This document shows positions 1-6,223 of a stretch of 9,367 bases of DNA, piece after piece (position 1 is the first letter of the stretch; the number at the start of each line of letters is the position of its first letter). The stretch comes from Patescibacteria group bacterium (lineage in GTDB: Bacteria; Patescibacteriota; Patescibacteriia; UBA2591; UBA6264), in contig JACZVN010000008.1 in assembly GCA_022572625.1 (NCBI GenBank), positions 1-9,367 on the forward strand, read 5' to 3'. The notes beneath the pieces are model-generated. The model was not told the origin of the DNA. It did no database searches and saw only the letters and a program-made list of their open reading frames with translations. Made by a program: the position numbers and the translations under genes.

Positions 1-38
1 CAATAAGAAAATTAGTGGATCGCAGTTTTTTCTTATTG
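1..38. repeat. A/T-rich inverted repeat (hairpin) at the window edge
   Basis: Bases 1-11 (CAATAAGAAAA) are the exact reverse complement of 28-38, leaving a 16-base spacer. The match may continue left of the window. It lies 17 bases from the MITE-like element. It could be a factor-independent terminator for either strand or the remains of another element end. No coding sequence is recognisable here; the one open minus-strand frame through 1-58 does not resemble the missing part of YidC. Confidence 0.4.
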
Positions 39-55
39 ATATTTTCTATTATTGT

Positions 56-186
56 ATATATGACGGCCTCGTAAAAAGTCGGTAACTTTTTAGTGAATAC
101 AATATATTGTGGTTATGTCAAAGGTAAAATGTCAATATGTTGTATGTCTTTCTAATTTTTCGACTTTTTACGAGGCCGTCATATAT
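56..186. mobile_element. MITE-like element with 26-bp perfect terminal inverted repeats
   Basis: Bases 56-81 and 161-186 are perfect reverse complements over 26 bp. If the short A/T flank is treated as target site, the core runs 61-181 (121 bp), begins TGACGGCCTCG and ends CGAGGCCGTCA, and is flanked on both sides by TATA, consistent with a TA or TATA target duplication. The arms are G+C-rich at their outer ends, unlike the surroundings. The interior has no reading frame of useful length, but contains the 12-bp palindrome ACAATATATTGT (99-110) and a repeated ATGTCAA. No transposase gene is present, so it would be a non-autonomous element moved in trans. A TA target is typical of IS630/Tc1-mariner transposases, but that assignment is inference. 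A large foldback RNA or bidirectional terminator role is an alternative. It lies just beyond the premature stop of yidC. Confidence 0.8.
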
Positions 187-191
187 GAGCT

Positions 192-548
192 TTAATTTTT
201 ACGAAAAACTTGAAAAACAGCAATTAAAATGGGTAATTGAATTAATAAGGGTAAGCAAGAAGAAAACGGATTAACTTTATTTTCCTTATAAAAATTCATA
301 ATGGCCTGAGTTTGCTTTTCTTTATCGTGAGCATATTTCTTTTTAATCACTTCTAATTTAGGCTGAATATCTTGAAGAGCTTTTTGCGCTTTAATACCTT
401 TTTGTGAAAAAGGGAAAAGAACTAACTTAATAACAACCGTTAAAGCAATAATAGCTATTCCTAAATCATGACCAGGAATATAATTATAGAAAACCACTAA
501 AAGATTCAATAATGGCTCATAAAGAATAGTCTTAAATAATTCAATCAT
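192..548 (-). CDS. yidC: YidC/Oxa1-family membrane protein insertase, C-terminally truncated
   Basis: YidC inserts and folds inner-membrane proteins, with or without SecYEG. The 118-residue product has a typical start (MIELFKTILYEPLLNLL), a transmembrane segment around residues 29-48 (GIAIIALTVVIKLVLFPF), a basic cytoplasmic helical hairpin at about 49-87, the conserved NPFSSCLPLLIQLPILIAVF stretch at about 93-112, and then stops after VFRKN. The insertase core is normally over 200 residues with five membrane helices, so the last helices are missing. The TAA stop (192-194) is five bases from the MITE-like element ending at 186, and no YidC continuation is visible in bases 1-55. It lies 6 bp downstream of yidD in the conserved rpmH-rnpA-yidD-yidC order, with no Shine-Dalgarno sequence. 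Family assignment is firm. Because YidC is normally essential, either another full copy exists, the rest lies elsewhere, or the assembly is wrong here. Confidence 0.88.
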   Translation of the reverse strand: MIELFKTILYEPLLNLLVVFYNYIPGHDLGIAIIALTVVIKLVLFPFSQKGIKAQKALQDIQPKLEVIKKKYAHDKEKQTQAIMNFYKENKVNPFSSCLPLLIQLPILIAVFQVFRKN

Positions 549-554
549 AAATTT

Positions 555-821
555 TTATTTTACTTCTGGCGGATCCCAACCGCCATGAGACCAGGGATGA
601 CAACGCAAAAGACGTTTTAAAGAATTAAATATCCCCTTTAAAAGGCCGTATCTTTTTATAGATTGATAAGCATACTCGGAACAAGTAGGTCTAAATTTAC
701 AAGTTCCTGGCCAGGGATGTAAAAGAGAAACCCAACCATGATCTGGCGAAAGTGTTTTCTGATATAAACGAATTAACTTTAAGGTTAATAATTTAATCCA
801 GATGGAAAAAATTTTAATCAT
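555..821 (-). CDS. yidD: Membrane protein insertion efficiency factor YidD
   Basis: YidD is a small peripheral inner-membrane protein that assists YidC-dependent insertion. The 88-residue product shows the family hallmarks: an N-terminal amphipathic helix (LKLIRLYQKTLSP, about 14-26), the CKFRPTCSEYAYQSI core with cysteines at 41 and 47, and the C-terminal RLLRCHPWSHGGWDPP signature (about 70-85) with Cys74. Length is normal for the family. It lies between rnpA (6-bp gap) and yidC (6-bp gap), which is the standard order, so the genes are probably one transcript. No Shine-Dalgarno sequence precedes the ATG. It appears intact even though its partner gene yidC is truncated. Confidence 0.95.
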   Translation of the reverse strand: MIKIFSIWIKLLTLKLIRLYQKTLSPDHGWVSLLHPWPGTCKFRPTCSEYAYQSIKRYGLLKGIFNSLKRLLRCHPWSHGGWDPPEVK

Positions 822-827
822 AACTAT

Positions 828-1172
828 TTATTTTTCAAGTAAATCCTTTTTTTTTAAAAGAGATAATAATTTATCCTCTATTTGATAATAATTCATACCT
901 TTAAGTTTTGGTTGAACTAAAATTAAAAAATCAAATCCTCTTTTAAATCTAGATAAATTCTCTTTTAAAATTGCCCGAAATATTCTTTTAATTCTATTGC
1001 GAATAACGGCCTTTTTGTCAATCTTTAAAGAAACAACAATACCAAAACGAGAATCTGCTAAGTTGTTCTTTATCCATTTAATTCCTAATTCAGAACTAAA
1101 AATACTTTGTCCTTTTTTAGCTATTCGGGCAAAATCTTTATTCTTAGTTAGACGATATTGCTTGGCTAGCAT
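828..1172 (-). CDS. rnpA: Ribonuclease P protein component
   Basis: RnpA is the protein subunit of RNase P and helps the catalytic RNA bind and cleave the 5' leader of pre-tRNAs. The 114-residue product starts with the usual basic MLAKQYRLTKNKDF, continues into the central beta-sheet region (SRFGIVVSLK, about 41-50), and carries the family RNR motif KKAVIRNRIKRIFRA at about 53-67, followed by a basic C-terminal helix ending in a lysine-rich tail. Length fits the family. The ATG is 11 bp downstream of the rpmH stop, with no recognisable ribosome binding site, so translation may be coupled to rpmH or directed by the A/T-rich leader. Confidence 0.95.
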   Translation of the reverse strand: MLAKQYRLTKNKDFARIAKKGQSIFSSELGIKWIKNNLADSRFGIVVSLKIDKKAVIRNRIKRIFRAILKENLSRFKRGFDFLILVQPKLKGMNYYQIEDKLLSLLKKKDLLEK

Positions 1173-1183
1173 GAATAAAATAT

Positions 1184-1321
1184 TTACACGGTTAAACGTG
1201 CTCTTTTTTTAGCTCTTCTTCTTTTTAACACTTGCTGACCAGCTGAAGTCCGCATACGCTTTTTAAAACCATGTGTTCTGGCTCTTTTGCGTTTTTTAGG
1301 TTGATAAGTTCTTTTAGGCAT
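1184..1321 (-). CDS. rpmH: 50S ribosomal protein L34
   Basis: A 45-residue, extremely basic protein of the large ribosomal subunit. It begins [19 protein letters not shown], the invariant L34 start, and continues through [20 protein letters not shown] to a TAA stop at 1184-1186. Length and sequence are typical and it appears complete. It is the first gene of rpmH-rnpA-yidD-yidC and lies 42 bp downstream of the rny stop. A candidate promoter at 1331-1359 would start transcription within a few bases of the ATG. Confidence 0.96.
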   Translation of the reverse strand: MPKRTYQPKKRKRARTHGFKKRMRTSAGQQVLKRRRAKKRARLTV

Positions 1322-1330
1322 ATAATAACT

Positions 1331-1359
1331 ATAATATAGTAAAATTAATAATTAGACAA
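1331..1359 (-). promoter_or_regulatory. Candidate sigma70-type promoter for rpmH
   Basis: On the minus strand, TTGTCT (1354-1359) and TATTAT (1331-1336) are separated by exactly 17 bases in the 42-bp gap between rny and rpmH. The -10 box ends only 9 bases before the rpmH ATG (1321), so the transcript would begin a few bases from the start codon and be almost leaderless. The region is so A/T-rich that chance boxes are likely. Confidence 0.4.
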
Positions 1360-1363
1360 TATT

Positions 1364-2893
1364 CTAACGGGCATATTCTGTGATCCTATTCTCCCTAATA
1401 ACTAATACCTTAATTTCGCCAGGATATTTTAATTCTTCTTCAATTCGATCAGCAATATTACGAGCTAATTTATGAGCTTCCAAATCATTGATTTCCTTAG
1501 GTCTAACAAATATCCGTAATTCTCGACCAGCCGCAATCGCGTATGATTTTTCCACACCTTCAAAACTTTTAGCTATTCCCTCTAATTCTTCTAATCGCTT
1601 AATATATTGTTCATAACTATCTCTTCTAGCTCCCGGCCGACTACTAGAGATAGCATCAGCGACTTTAACAATTACTCCTTCTAAAGTCGGTGGATGATCT
1701 TCGTGATGAGACATAGCGGCTTCAATAACTGAATCTGATAAACCATATTTTTCACCCAAATCCTTGCCAATTTCCGGGTGAGTTCCCTGAACTTCAAAAT
1801 CAAGGGCTTTACCAATATCGTGCAAGAGGCCGGCTTTTCTAGCTAGAGCAACATCGGCTTTAAGTTCAGTGGCTAACATTGCCGACAAGTTAGCGACCTC
1901 AATAGAATGAAGTAAAATATTCTGACCATAACTGGTACGATATTTCAATCTTCCTAAAAGTTGAATTAATTTTGGGTTAAGCCCGACAATTCCTACCTGA
2001 TAGACAGCGTCCTCGCCCGACTTTTTAATATCTTTGGCTAATTCTCTTTTAGTATCTTCGACTATTTTTTCAATCCGGGCCGGCTGAATACGGCCATCTA
2101 AAATTAATTTTTTTAAAACTAACTTGGCTAACTGACGTCTAATGGGATTAAAAGCTGAAACGGTCACCATTTCTGGGGTATCATCAATAATAATTTCTAC
2201 TCCTATAAGCTGTTCAATCACCTTAATGTTGCGGCCTTCCCGTCCAATAATCCTCCCTTTCATTTCATCAGAGGGTAAAGCCACCGAGGTTGTTGATACT
2301 TCAGCGACGTGAGAAGAGGAGATACGTTCAATGACCGCCGTTAGCATATTTTTAGCTTTTTTTTCAATTTCTTCATCTCCATACTGTTCTAACTTTCTTA
2401 TTCTATTTAAAATATCATCTTTTATTTTACTCTCAACGTTCTCCAAAAGCACCTCTTTTGCTTCTTCCCTATTCATACCAGCTATTTTTTGCAACTGATC
2501 TTTCGCCTCATTATAAAGCTGACTAATCTTATTTTTTGCTTCTTCCAAGCGATCAGCTTTTCCATCTAAATTCCGCCGCCGCTCTTCTAATTCAAAAATC
2601 TTTTTTTCAAAAAGAGTTTGTCTATTTTCTAATTTATCTTTTGCTAATTTTAGTTCTCGACGGCGTTCAATCTCTTCTTTTTCTACTTTTTCAATAACTT
2701 TTAATGCTTCTTCTCTAGCATTAAAAAAAATTTCCTGTTGTTTAACTTTAGCTTTAGTTAAGATATCTTTGGCTTTTGCTTCAGCTGATCTAGTCCGATA
2801 CAATCCAAGTTGTTGACGAATTAACCAGCCAAGTAAGCCACCGATAATTAAAGCAATAACTATAAAAATATAAATCATCATATACTTTTTCAA
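1364..2893 (-). CDS. rny: Ribonuclease Y (membrane-anchored endoribonuclease)
   Basis: RNase Y is a membrane-tethered endonuclease that initiates decay and processing of many mRNAs. The 509-residue product has the full domain order: an N-terminal membrane helix (about 6-25), a long charged coiled coil (about 30-190), a KH RNA-binding domain with the GRIIGREGRN loop at 213-222, and an HD phosphohydrolase domain with His329, the LLHDIGKALD motif (His358-Asp359), SHHEDHPP (about 395-402) and VADAISSSRPGARRDSYEQY (about 411-430). Length is normal. The frame as given begins with TTG (2891-2893); in-frame ATG codons follow at 2881 and 2878, four and five codons later, so the true start may be ATG at 2881. 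The clpP terminator separates it from clpP, implying its own promoter. It may read through into rpmH, as no terminator hairpin is visible in the 42-bp gap. Confidence 0.95.
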   Translation of the reverse strand: MKKYMMIYIFIVIALIIGGLLGWLIRQQLGLYRTRSAEAKAKDILTKAKVKQQEIFFNAREEALKVIEKVEKEEIERRRELKLAKDKLENRQTLFEKKIFELEERRRNLDGKADRLEEAKNKISQLYNEAKDQLQKIAGMNREEAKEVLLENVESKIKDDILNRIRKLEQYGDEEIEKKAKNMLTAVIERISSSHVAEVSTTSVALPSDEMKGRIIGREGRNIKVIEQLIGVEIIIDDTPEMVTVSAFNPIRRQLAKLVLKKLILDGRIQPARIEKIVEDTKRELAKDIKKSGEDAVYQVGIVGLNPKLIQLLGRLKYRTSYGQNILLHSIEVANLSAMLATELKADVALARKAGLLHDIGKALDFEVQGTHPEIGKDLGEKYGLSDSVIEAAMSHHEDHPPTLEGVIVKVADAISSSRPGARRDSYEQYIKRLEELEGIAKSFEGVEKSYAIAAGRELRIFVRPKEINDLEAHKLARNIADRIEEELKYPGEIKVLVIRENRITEYAR

Positions 2894-2903
2894 TTAATAA
2901 ATT

Positions 2904-2934
2904 AAAAACCGAGACCTTTGTTTCTCGGCTTTTT
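2904..2934 (-). terminator. Factor-independent terminator after clpP
   Basis: CCGAGA (2909-2914) pairs with TCTCGG (2923-2928) around an 8-base loop. On the minus strand the stem is followed by a T5 tract (2904-2908), and on the plus strand by a T-rich run (2930-2934), so it could act in both directions. It lies between the clpP stop (2968) and the rny start (2893), so it should end the clpP transcript. Confidence 0.8.
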
Positions 2935-2967
2935 AAAGGAAAAAATATTAATTTTTGAATTCAATAA

Positions 2968-3546
2968 CTACTTGGTAATAATTTTATCAATAATACCATA
3001 CCTCTTTGCTTCCTTTGGACTCATAAAAAAATCGCGATCGGTATCTTTCTCAATTTTGGCTAATGATTGTTTAGTGTGTTTAGCTAATAGGTTATTAATT
3101 TGATCTCTTACATTTATAATGTGTTCTGCCCTAATTTTAATATCCGCCGCCGGGCCTTCAGCCCCTCCCATCACCTGATGTAACATTATTTCAGCGTTAG
3201 GCAGAGAAAAACGTTTACCTTTTGCTCCAGCCGCTAAAAGCACTGCTCCCATTGAGGCAGAAATACCAATGCAAATGGTTATCACATCTGACTTTACATA
3301 TTGCATTGTATCATAAATAGCTAAACCAGCCGTAACTGAACCTCCCAGGGTATTAATATAAAGTTTAATATCTTTATTTTTGTTTTCGCTTTCCAAAAAT
3401 AAAAGTTGAGCTATCACTGTATTGGCCACATCATCCGTAATAGTATTACCAAGAAAAATAATTCTTTCCTTTAAAAGCCGAGAATATATATCATAAGCTC
3501 GTTCACCAGTGGTAGATTTTTCAATAACTGTTGGAACGAGTTGCAT
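2968..3546 (-). CDS. clpP: ATP-dependent Clp protease proteolytic subunit
   Basis: ClpP forms a tetradecameric serine-protease barrel that degrades proteins unfolded by ClpX or ClpA/C. The 192-residue product has the catalytic Ser98 in [14 protein letters not shown], His123 in [10 protein letters not shown], and Asp172 in [11 protein letters not shown], plus the [19 protein letters not shown] oxyanion-side segment (about 65-83). Length matches the mature family size. The ATG lacks a Shine-Dalgarno sequence (leader ends AACAATT). A near-consensus promoter (3586-3614) lies upstream and a terminator (2904-2934) downstream, so it looks like a single-gene unit. No Clp ATPase gene is in the window. 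Confidence 0.96.
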   Translation of the reverse strand: MQLVPTVIEKSTTGERAYDIYSRLLKERIIFLGNTITDDVANTVIAQLLFLESENKNKDIKLYINTLGGSVTAGLAIYDTMQYVKSDVITICIGISASMGAVLLAAGAKGKRFSLPNAEIMLHQVMGGAEGPAADIKIRAEHIINVRDQINNLLAKHTKQSLAKIEKDTDRDFFMSPKEAKRYGIIDKIITK

Positions 3547-3585
3547 AATTGTTTCAATTAATAATTGGTTGTTGATTATTAATAA

Positions 3586-3614
3586 AGTATATAATTAAAA
3601 TATATAACTGTCAA
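3586..3614 (-). promoter_or_regulatory. Strong sigma70-type promoter for clpP
   Basis: TTGACA (3609-3614), a perfect -35 box, is followed after exactly 17 bases by TATACT (3586-3591) on the minus strand. The predicted start is near 3579, giving a leader of roughly 33 bases before the clpP ATG (3546). The leader contains overlapping short inverted repeats built from CAATTA and TAATTG, which could bind a regulator but may only reflect base composition. Confidence 0.75.
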
Positions 3615-3633
3615 GTATATCAAGGAATATTTT

Positions 3634-4236
3634 TTAAAGTTTATGATAAATTAAAAAAGCAATTAAAGCTAAAACAATTGAGATATATAAGAGATATTGG
3701 GCAATAGGGAGAAATAAAGGTATGGCAAAAATAGTAAAAAGTAAAAGAAAACTAATACCCAAAATTTGAAAATATAATTTTGCTCTGCCGTATACACTGG
3801 GCGGCATAATAATATTGCCAAAAGTCTTTTTATAATAAGTCACCGCTCCAATCATTAATTCAGGAATAATCATAATTAAAGCTAATAGCCAACCAAAATA
3901 TCTGCTAACTAGAATCAAAACCGTAATACCGATTAAAAATTTATCAGCCATGGGATCATATATTTTCCCCCAAGTCGTGATCTTATTTTTAGTTCGAGCT
4001 AAGGCTCCGTCCACCGCATCAGACAGAAAAGAAATAATAAAAAAGGGCAGGGCAATCCTATATAATTCAAGGTAAAGGAATAGAGCCATAAAAGGGACAG
4101 TGATAAATCTAAAAACAGTTATCTGATTTGGGGTTACTTGGCGGGGAATTAGCTTTAAAAGCGTGACTGCCAATATCCGATCAGTCCACTTTACTTGATC
4201 CTCTTTTATTAACATTTCTTTTATAGATATAGACAT
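3634..4236 (-). CDS. CDP-alcohol phosphatidyltransferase (PgsA-like), copy 1
   Basis: This integral membrane enzyme family transfers a phosphatidyl group from CDP-diacylglycerol (or a related CDP-alcohol) to an alcohol acceptor such as glycerol-3-phosphate. The 200-residue product carries the complete signature D73-x2-D76-G77-x2-A80-R81-x8-G90-x3-D94-x3-D98, with the metal-binding aspartates all present, and several hydrophobic helices (about 41-70 and 100-200). The preceding LLKLIPRQVTPNQITVFRF is typical of PgsA-type proteins. It lies 21 bp downstream of a clear paralogue in the same direction and probably shares its transcript. The substrate cannot be decided from sequence: phosphatidylglycerophosphate synthase is likely for at least one copy, with cardiolipin synthase or inositol/glycerol variants for the other. 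No Shine-Dalgarno sequence; leader ends AAAATT. Confidence 0.88.
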   Translation of the reverse strand: MSISIKEMLIKEDQVKWTDRILAVTLLKLIPRQVTPNQITVFRFITVPFMALFLYLELYRIALPFFIISFLSDAVDGALARTKNKITTWGKIYDPMADKFLIGITVLILVSRYFGWLLALIMIIPELMIGAVTYYKKTFGNIIMPPSVYGRAKLYFQILGISFLLLFTIFAIPLFLPIAQYLLYISIVLALIAFLIYHKL

Positions 4237-4257
4237 AATTTTAAAATAAAATTTAAC

Positions 4258-4863
4258 TTATATTGTTCGATATTTTAACAGACTGACTAAAGCCAGTCCA
4301 AGTGAGGCATAAAGAAGATATTGAGCAATAACAATAAGAGAATGGAAATTTAACATTACATATAAGATAAGAAATCCAATGCCGATAACCTGAAAAAGCA
4401 TTTTTAATTTACCTGGTATCTTGGGCTGCGGAATAATACTCCTAGTTTTAATTCGGTAATAGGCAACCGTAACAATAATAACCTCAGGAATAATCATTGC
4501 TCCAACTAAAATCCAATTTAAATATCTGCCAATGATGATAACAGCCGCAACTGAAAGTAATAATTTATCAGCGACTGGATCATATATTTTACCCCAGGTC
4601 GTGATTTTATCTTTAAAACGGGCCCGAGCTCCATCCGTCCAATCAGACAGAGCAGAAACAATAAACAGAGGCAGGGCGATTTTATACGATTCAATATATA
4701 AAAACCAGGCGATAAAAGGAATAGTAATAAATCGAAAGGTGGTCATTTGATTTGGGGTTACTTTATCGGGAATCAATTTCAAAAATGTTACTGCCATTAC
4801 TTTATCCTTGAAAATAGTCATCTTATCTACTCCCTGATAATTTTTACTTTCAAATATAGACAT
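4258..4863 (-). CDS. CDP-alcohol phosphatidyltransferase (PgsA-like), copy 2
   Basis: Paralogue of the gene directly downstream, with 201 residues and the same architecture. The signature is complete: D74-x2-D77-G78-x2-A81-R82-x8-G91-x3-D95-x3-D99. Long stretches are shared with copy 1 (KITTWGKIYDP, VTPNQ, FRFIT, IALP, RY, MIIPE), whereas the C-terminal third is more divergent, which fits a tandem duplication followed by specialisation. The first 14 residues precede a second Met (15) that aligns better with copy 1, so the real start could be internal. It starts 53 bp downstream of the phosphoribosyltransferase stop and is probably the first gene of a two-gene unit. Which copy makes phosphatidylglycerophosphate is unresolved. 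Confidence 0.88.
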   Translation of the reverse strand: MSIFESKNYQGVDKMTIFKDKVMAVTFLKLIPDKVTPNQMTTFRFITIPFIAWFLYIESYKIALPLFIVSALSDWTDGARARFKDKITTWGKIYDPVADKLLLSVAAVIIIGRYLNWILVGAMIIPEVIIVTVAYYRIKTRSIIPQPKIPGKLKMLFQVIGIGFLILYVMLNFHSLIVIAQYLLYASLGLALVSLLKYRTI

Positions 4864-4876
4864 GGTTATTTATCTT

Positions 4877-4905
4877 AGCATAAATTAAACTAGTCGACAA
4901 ACCAA
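4877..4905 (-). promoter_or_regulatory. Weak candidate promoter for the phosphatidyltransferase pair
   Basis: On the minus strand TTGGTT (4900-4905) and TATGCT (4877-4882) are 17 bases apart, 13 bases ahead of the ATG at 4863. Both boxes are imperfect. The pair might instead be cotranscribed from the phosphoribosyltransferase promoter, as no terminator is visible between them. Confidence 0.3.
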
Positions 4906-4916
4906 TTTTTTATAAA

Positions 4917-5312
4917 TCAAAATTCACTATCATATTTTGAAGTCTGATCTGTTTCCCAGGGAAAAATAACCCATTTTTTCTTTTGATGCAGATAAAAATC
5001 AGGCTTAACTTTAGGATCATCCCCTTTATAAATACTAACAACTTGAAATTTATTTCCTAAAGAATGAAATAAACGCTCTAAGGTTCCACCAGTATCAACA
5101 ATATCATCAACAATTAAAGTTTTTCTCATAACATCATCTTTACTCAGAATAAGCGGCAAATCTAAAAGATGAGAAAGTTTAATCGCTAATATTAAACCGC
5201 CGCGTGGAACTCCATAGATACTTTTAAAATTCTTCTTCTTAGCCCAGACCATAATTTTTAAACAATCTTCCTCAAATTCTGGCCAGGAATAATAATTAAA
5301 ATCTTTTCTCAT
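4917..5312 (-). CDS. Purine-type phosphoribosyltransferase (xanthine/hypoxanthine-guanine like)
   Basis: Type I PRTases join a nucleobase to PRPP, here most likely a purine for salvage in the cytoplasm. The 131-residue product has the PRPP-binding motif TLIVDDIVDTGGTL (65-78) with the two acidic residues D69-D70 and the TGGT loop, and the pyrophosphate-contact loop YGVPRGG (33-39). Near the C-terminus WVIFPWE (114-120) resembles the end of xanthine-guanine PRTases (Gpt), in which an aromatic residue near the C-terminus stacks on the base. The N-terminal YYSWPEFEEDC also fits that group. It is short for the family because the flexible loop region (about 50-62) is brief. The stop is TGA, which argues for the standard bacterial code. 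No Shine-Dalgarno sequence. Base specificity is inferred. Confidence 0.85.
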   Translation of the reverse strand: MRKDFNYYSWPEFEEDCLKIMVWAKKKNFKSIYGVPRGGLILAIKLSHLLDLPLILSKDDVMRKTLIVDDIVDTGGTLERLFHSLGNKFQVVSIYKGDDPKVKPDFYLHQKKKWVIFPWETDQTSKYDSEF

Positions 5313-5358
5313 AATTTTTTATACCTAAAACAAAAAAAATAAAACATCACCATATAAT

Positions 5359-5386
5359 AGTATATCATGACAAAAAAATATTTCAA
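5359..5386 (-). promoter_or_regulatory. Candidate promoter for the phosphoribosyltransferase gene
   Basis: TTGAAA (5381-5386) and TATACT (5359-5364) lie 16 bases apart on the minus strand. The predicted transcript starts about 40 bases before the ATG at 5312. The same bases read on the plus strand contain TATAAT (5353-5358), so the region could be bidirectional. Confidence 0.5.
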
Positions 5387-5471
5387 ACACTCACCTATAG
5401 TAATTTTACAACCAATATTTTTGTTCGACCTATCAGGTGAAAGTAATAATTGGCAAGACACTTGGGTTTGA
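5367..5471 (+). CDS. Possible 34-residue plus-strand small ORF (doubtful)
   Basis: The only plus-strand frame in the window that is not a shadow of a gene. It runs ATG (5367) to TGA (5469-5471) within the gap between the phosphoribosyltransferase and methyltransferase genes and would encode MTKKYFKHSPIVILQPIFLF followed by DLSGESNNWQDTWV. A TATAAT box (5353-5358) ends 8 bases before the ATG, which would make the message nearly leaderless, but no matching -35 box is seen. About 25 bases after the stop a short stem (5498-5502 with 5508-5512) is followed by a T-rich run. I recognise no family. A 35-codon open frame can arise by chance in such DNA, so this is a candidate only. Confidence 0.15.
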   Translation: MTKKYFKHSPIVILQPIFLFDLSGESNNWQDTWV

Positions 5472-5556
5472 AACCTATTTTTATAAAAAAATATACTGGC
5501 CTAAAAAAGGCTTTAAATTTTTTCGGTTGACTCACAATTTGTAGAACTCAGAAAGA

Positions 5557-5582
5557 AAAGGACGAGTTTATTCTCGTCCTTT
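5557..5582 (-). terminator. Factor-independent terminator after the methyltransferase
   Basis: AAAGGACGAG (5557-5566) pairs perfectly with CTCGTCCTTT (5573-5582) around a six-base loop, a 10-bp stem. On the minus strand it is followed by TTCTTTC. It begins 9 bp after the methyltransferase stop (5592), so it should end that transcript. The rest of the 5472-5556 gap shows only a weak hairpin at 5498-5512. Confidence 0.8.
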
Positions 5583-5591
5583 CTAATTATA

Positions 5592-6194
5592 CTATTTTCG
5601 TACAAAAAACTTCCATACTTCCACTACGTCTTGACCGAACATTTTTGATGGTGTTCGTAGATGTACCCTTAATTCTGTAAAAATTGTGGAAATATGCTGC
5701 GCAGGATCTTCGGTGCTTTGGTAGCTAATAATATCCCCAGTTTCTGACACTGTTTCCTTATTTCTTCTTGACTCATAAAAAAATCCGCCGACCAATCCAT
5801 ATTGTATGGAAAAAAACGTGTTAAATAACTCTTCATAGAACGCATATTTTTCTTCTACTGGGCGGCAACATTCAATTGAAAATAAGCTAATAAAGGAATT
5901 TGGGATAAAGGGCAGAAATTCTTTAAAATTAAGAGCTGTGTAATCTGCCTGTATGAAATTTTTAATATTACCAGTATTGTTTAAATCAACTCCTACGTAA
6001 GCATTGTGGTGTGAATCATAATTTGCATATTCACCAATGCCACAACCCAAATCTATAACACGCGGCTTTTCAGGAAGCACTAAAGAAGAGAACAATGCGA
6101 AAATATGATTATGATTTTGGCGTACAATTGGTTCTTGAAGATACTTACGATACATGCGATAAAAATTTTTATCGTACGACATCTTCCCCTCCAT
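5592..6194 (-). CDS. Class I SAM-dependent methyltransferase, substrate unknown
   Basis: The fold is recognised from motif I VIDLGCGIGEY (46-56), the SAM-binding glycine-rich loop; an acidic residue after strand 2 (YVGVDLN, Asp70) that would bind the ribose hydroxyls; a motif III-like QADYTAL (82-88, Asp84); and a hydrophobic motif IV region FISLFSIECCRP (101-112). The substrate cannot be named. Numbering is from the first ATG (6194), but the second ATG at 6182 (residue 5) is better: it is preceded at a 3-5 base distance by GGAGGGG, so the mature protein probably has 196 residues. The gene has its own strong promoter and terminator and is the only gene here with a clear Shine-Dalgarno sequence. 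The gaps on both sides (about 280 and 500 bp) and this independence make later acquisition plausible, but that is inference. Confidence 0.82.
   Translation of the reverse strand: MEGKMSYDKNFYRMYRKYLQEPIVRQNHNHIFALFSSLVLPEKPRVIDLGCGIGEYANYDSHHNAYVGVDLNNTGNIKNFIQADYTALNFKEFLPFIPNSFISLFSIECCRPVEEKYAFYEELFNTFFSIQYGLVGGFFYESRRNKETVSETGDIISYQSTEDPAQHISTIFTELRVHLRTPSKMFGQDVVEVWKFFVRK
6186..6192 (-). promoter_or_regulatory. Strong Shine-Dalgarno sequence deciding the methyltransferase start
   Basis: GGAGGGG on the minus strand is followed by AAG and the ATG at 6180-6182. It lies inside the longer open frame starting at 6194, so it supports the downstream ATG as the translation start. No other gene in the window has a comparable site. 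Confidence 0.7.
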
Positions 6195-6223
6195 TTTTTT
6201 AAGGTAAAGTTCTAACTAAATCT

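Noticed and set aside
997..1212. Plus-strand open frame opposite rnpA and rpmH
   Set aside because: Shadow of two well-recognised minus-strand genes with no family resemblance; the frames at 2918-3103, 4532-4750 and 6746-6931 are rejected for the same reason.
1322..1363. Replication origin near rpmH
   Set aside because: No DnaA-box-like TTATCCACA cluster and no dnaA gene; the gap is only 42 bp of A/T-rich sequence.
3547..3600. Repressor operator in the clpP leader
   Set aside because: The short CAATTA/TAATTG repeats are overlapping and of low complexity, and match no operator I know (for example CtsR or HrcA/CIRCE).
4911..4925. Alternative genetic code with TGA read as glycine (code 25)
   Set aside because: The phosphoribosyltransferase ends at TGA at the expected length and no long gene contains an internal TGA, so the standard code suffices.
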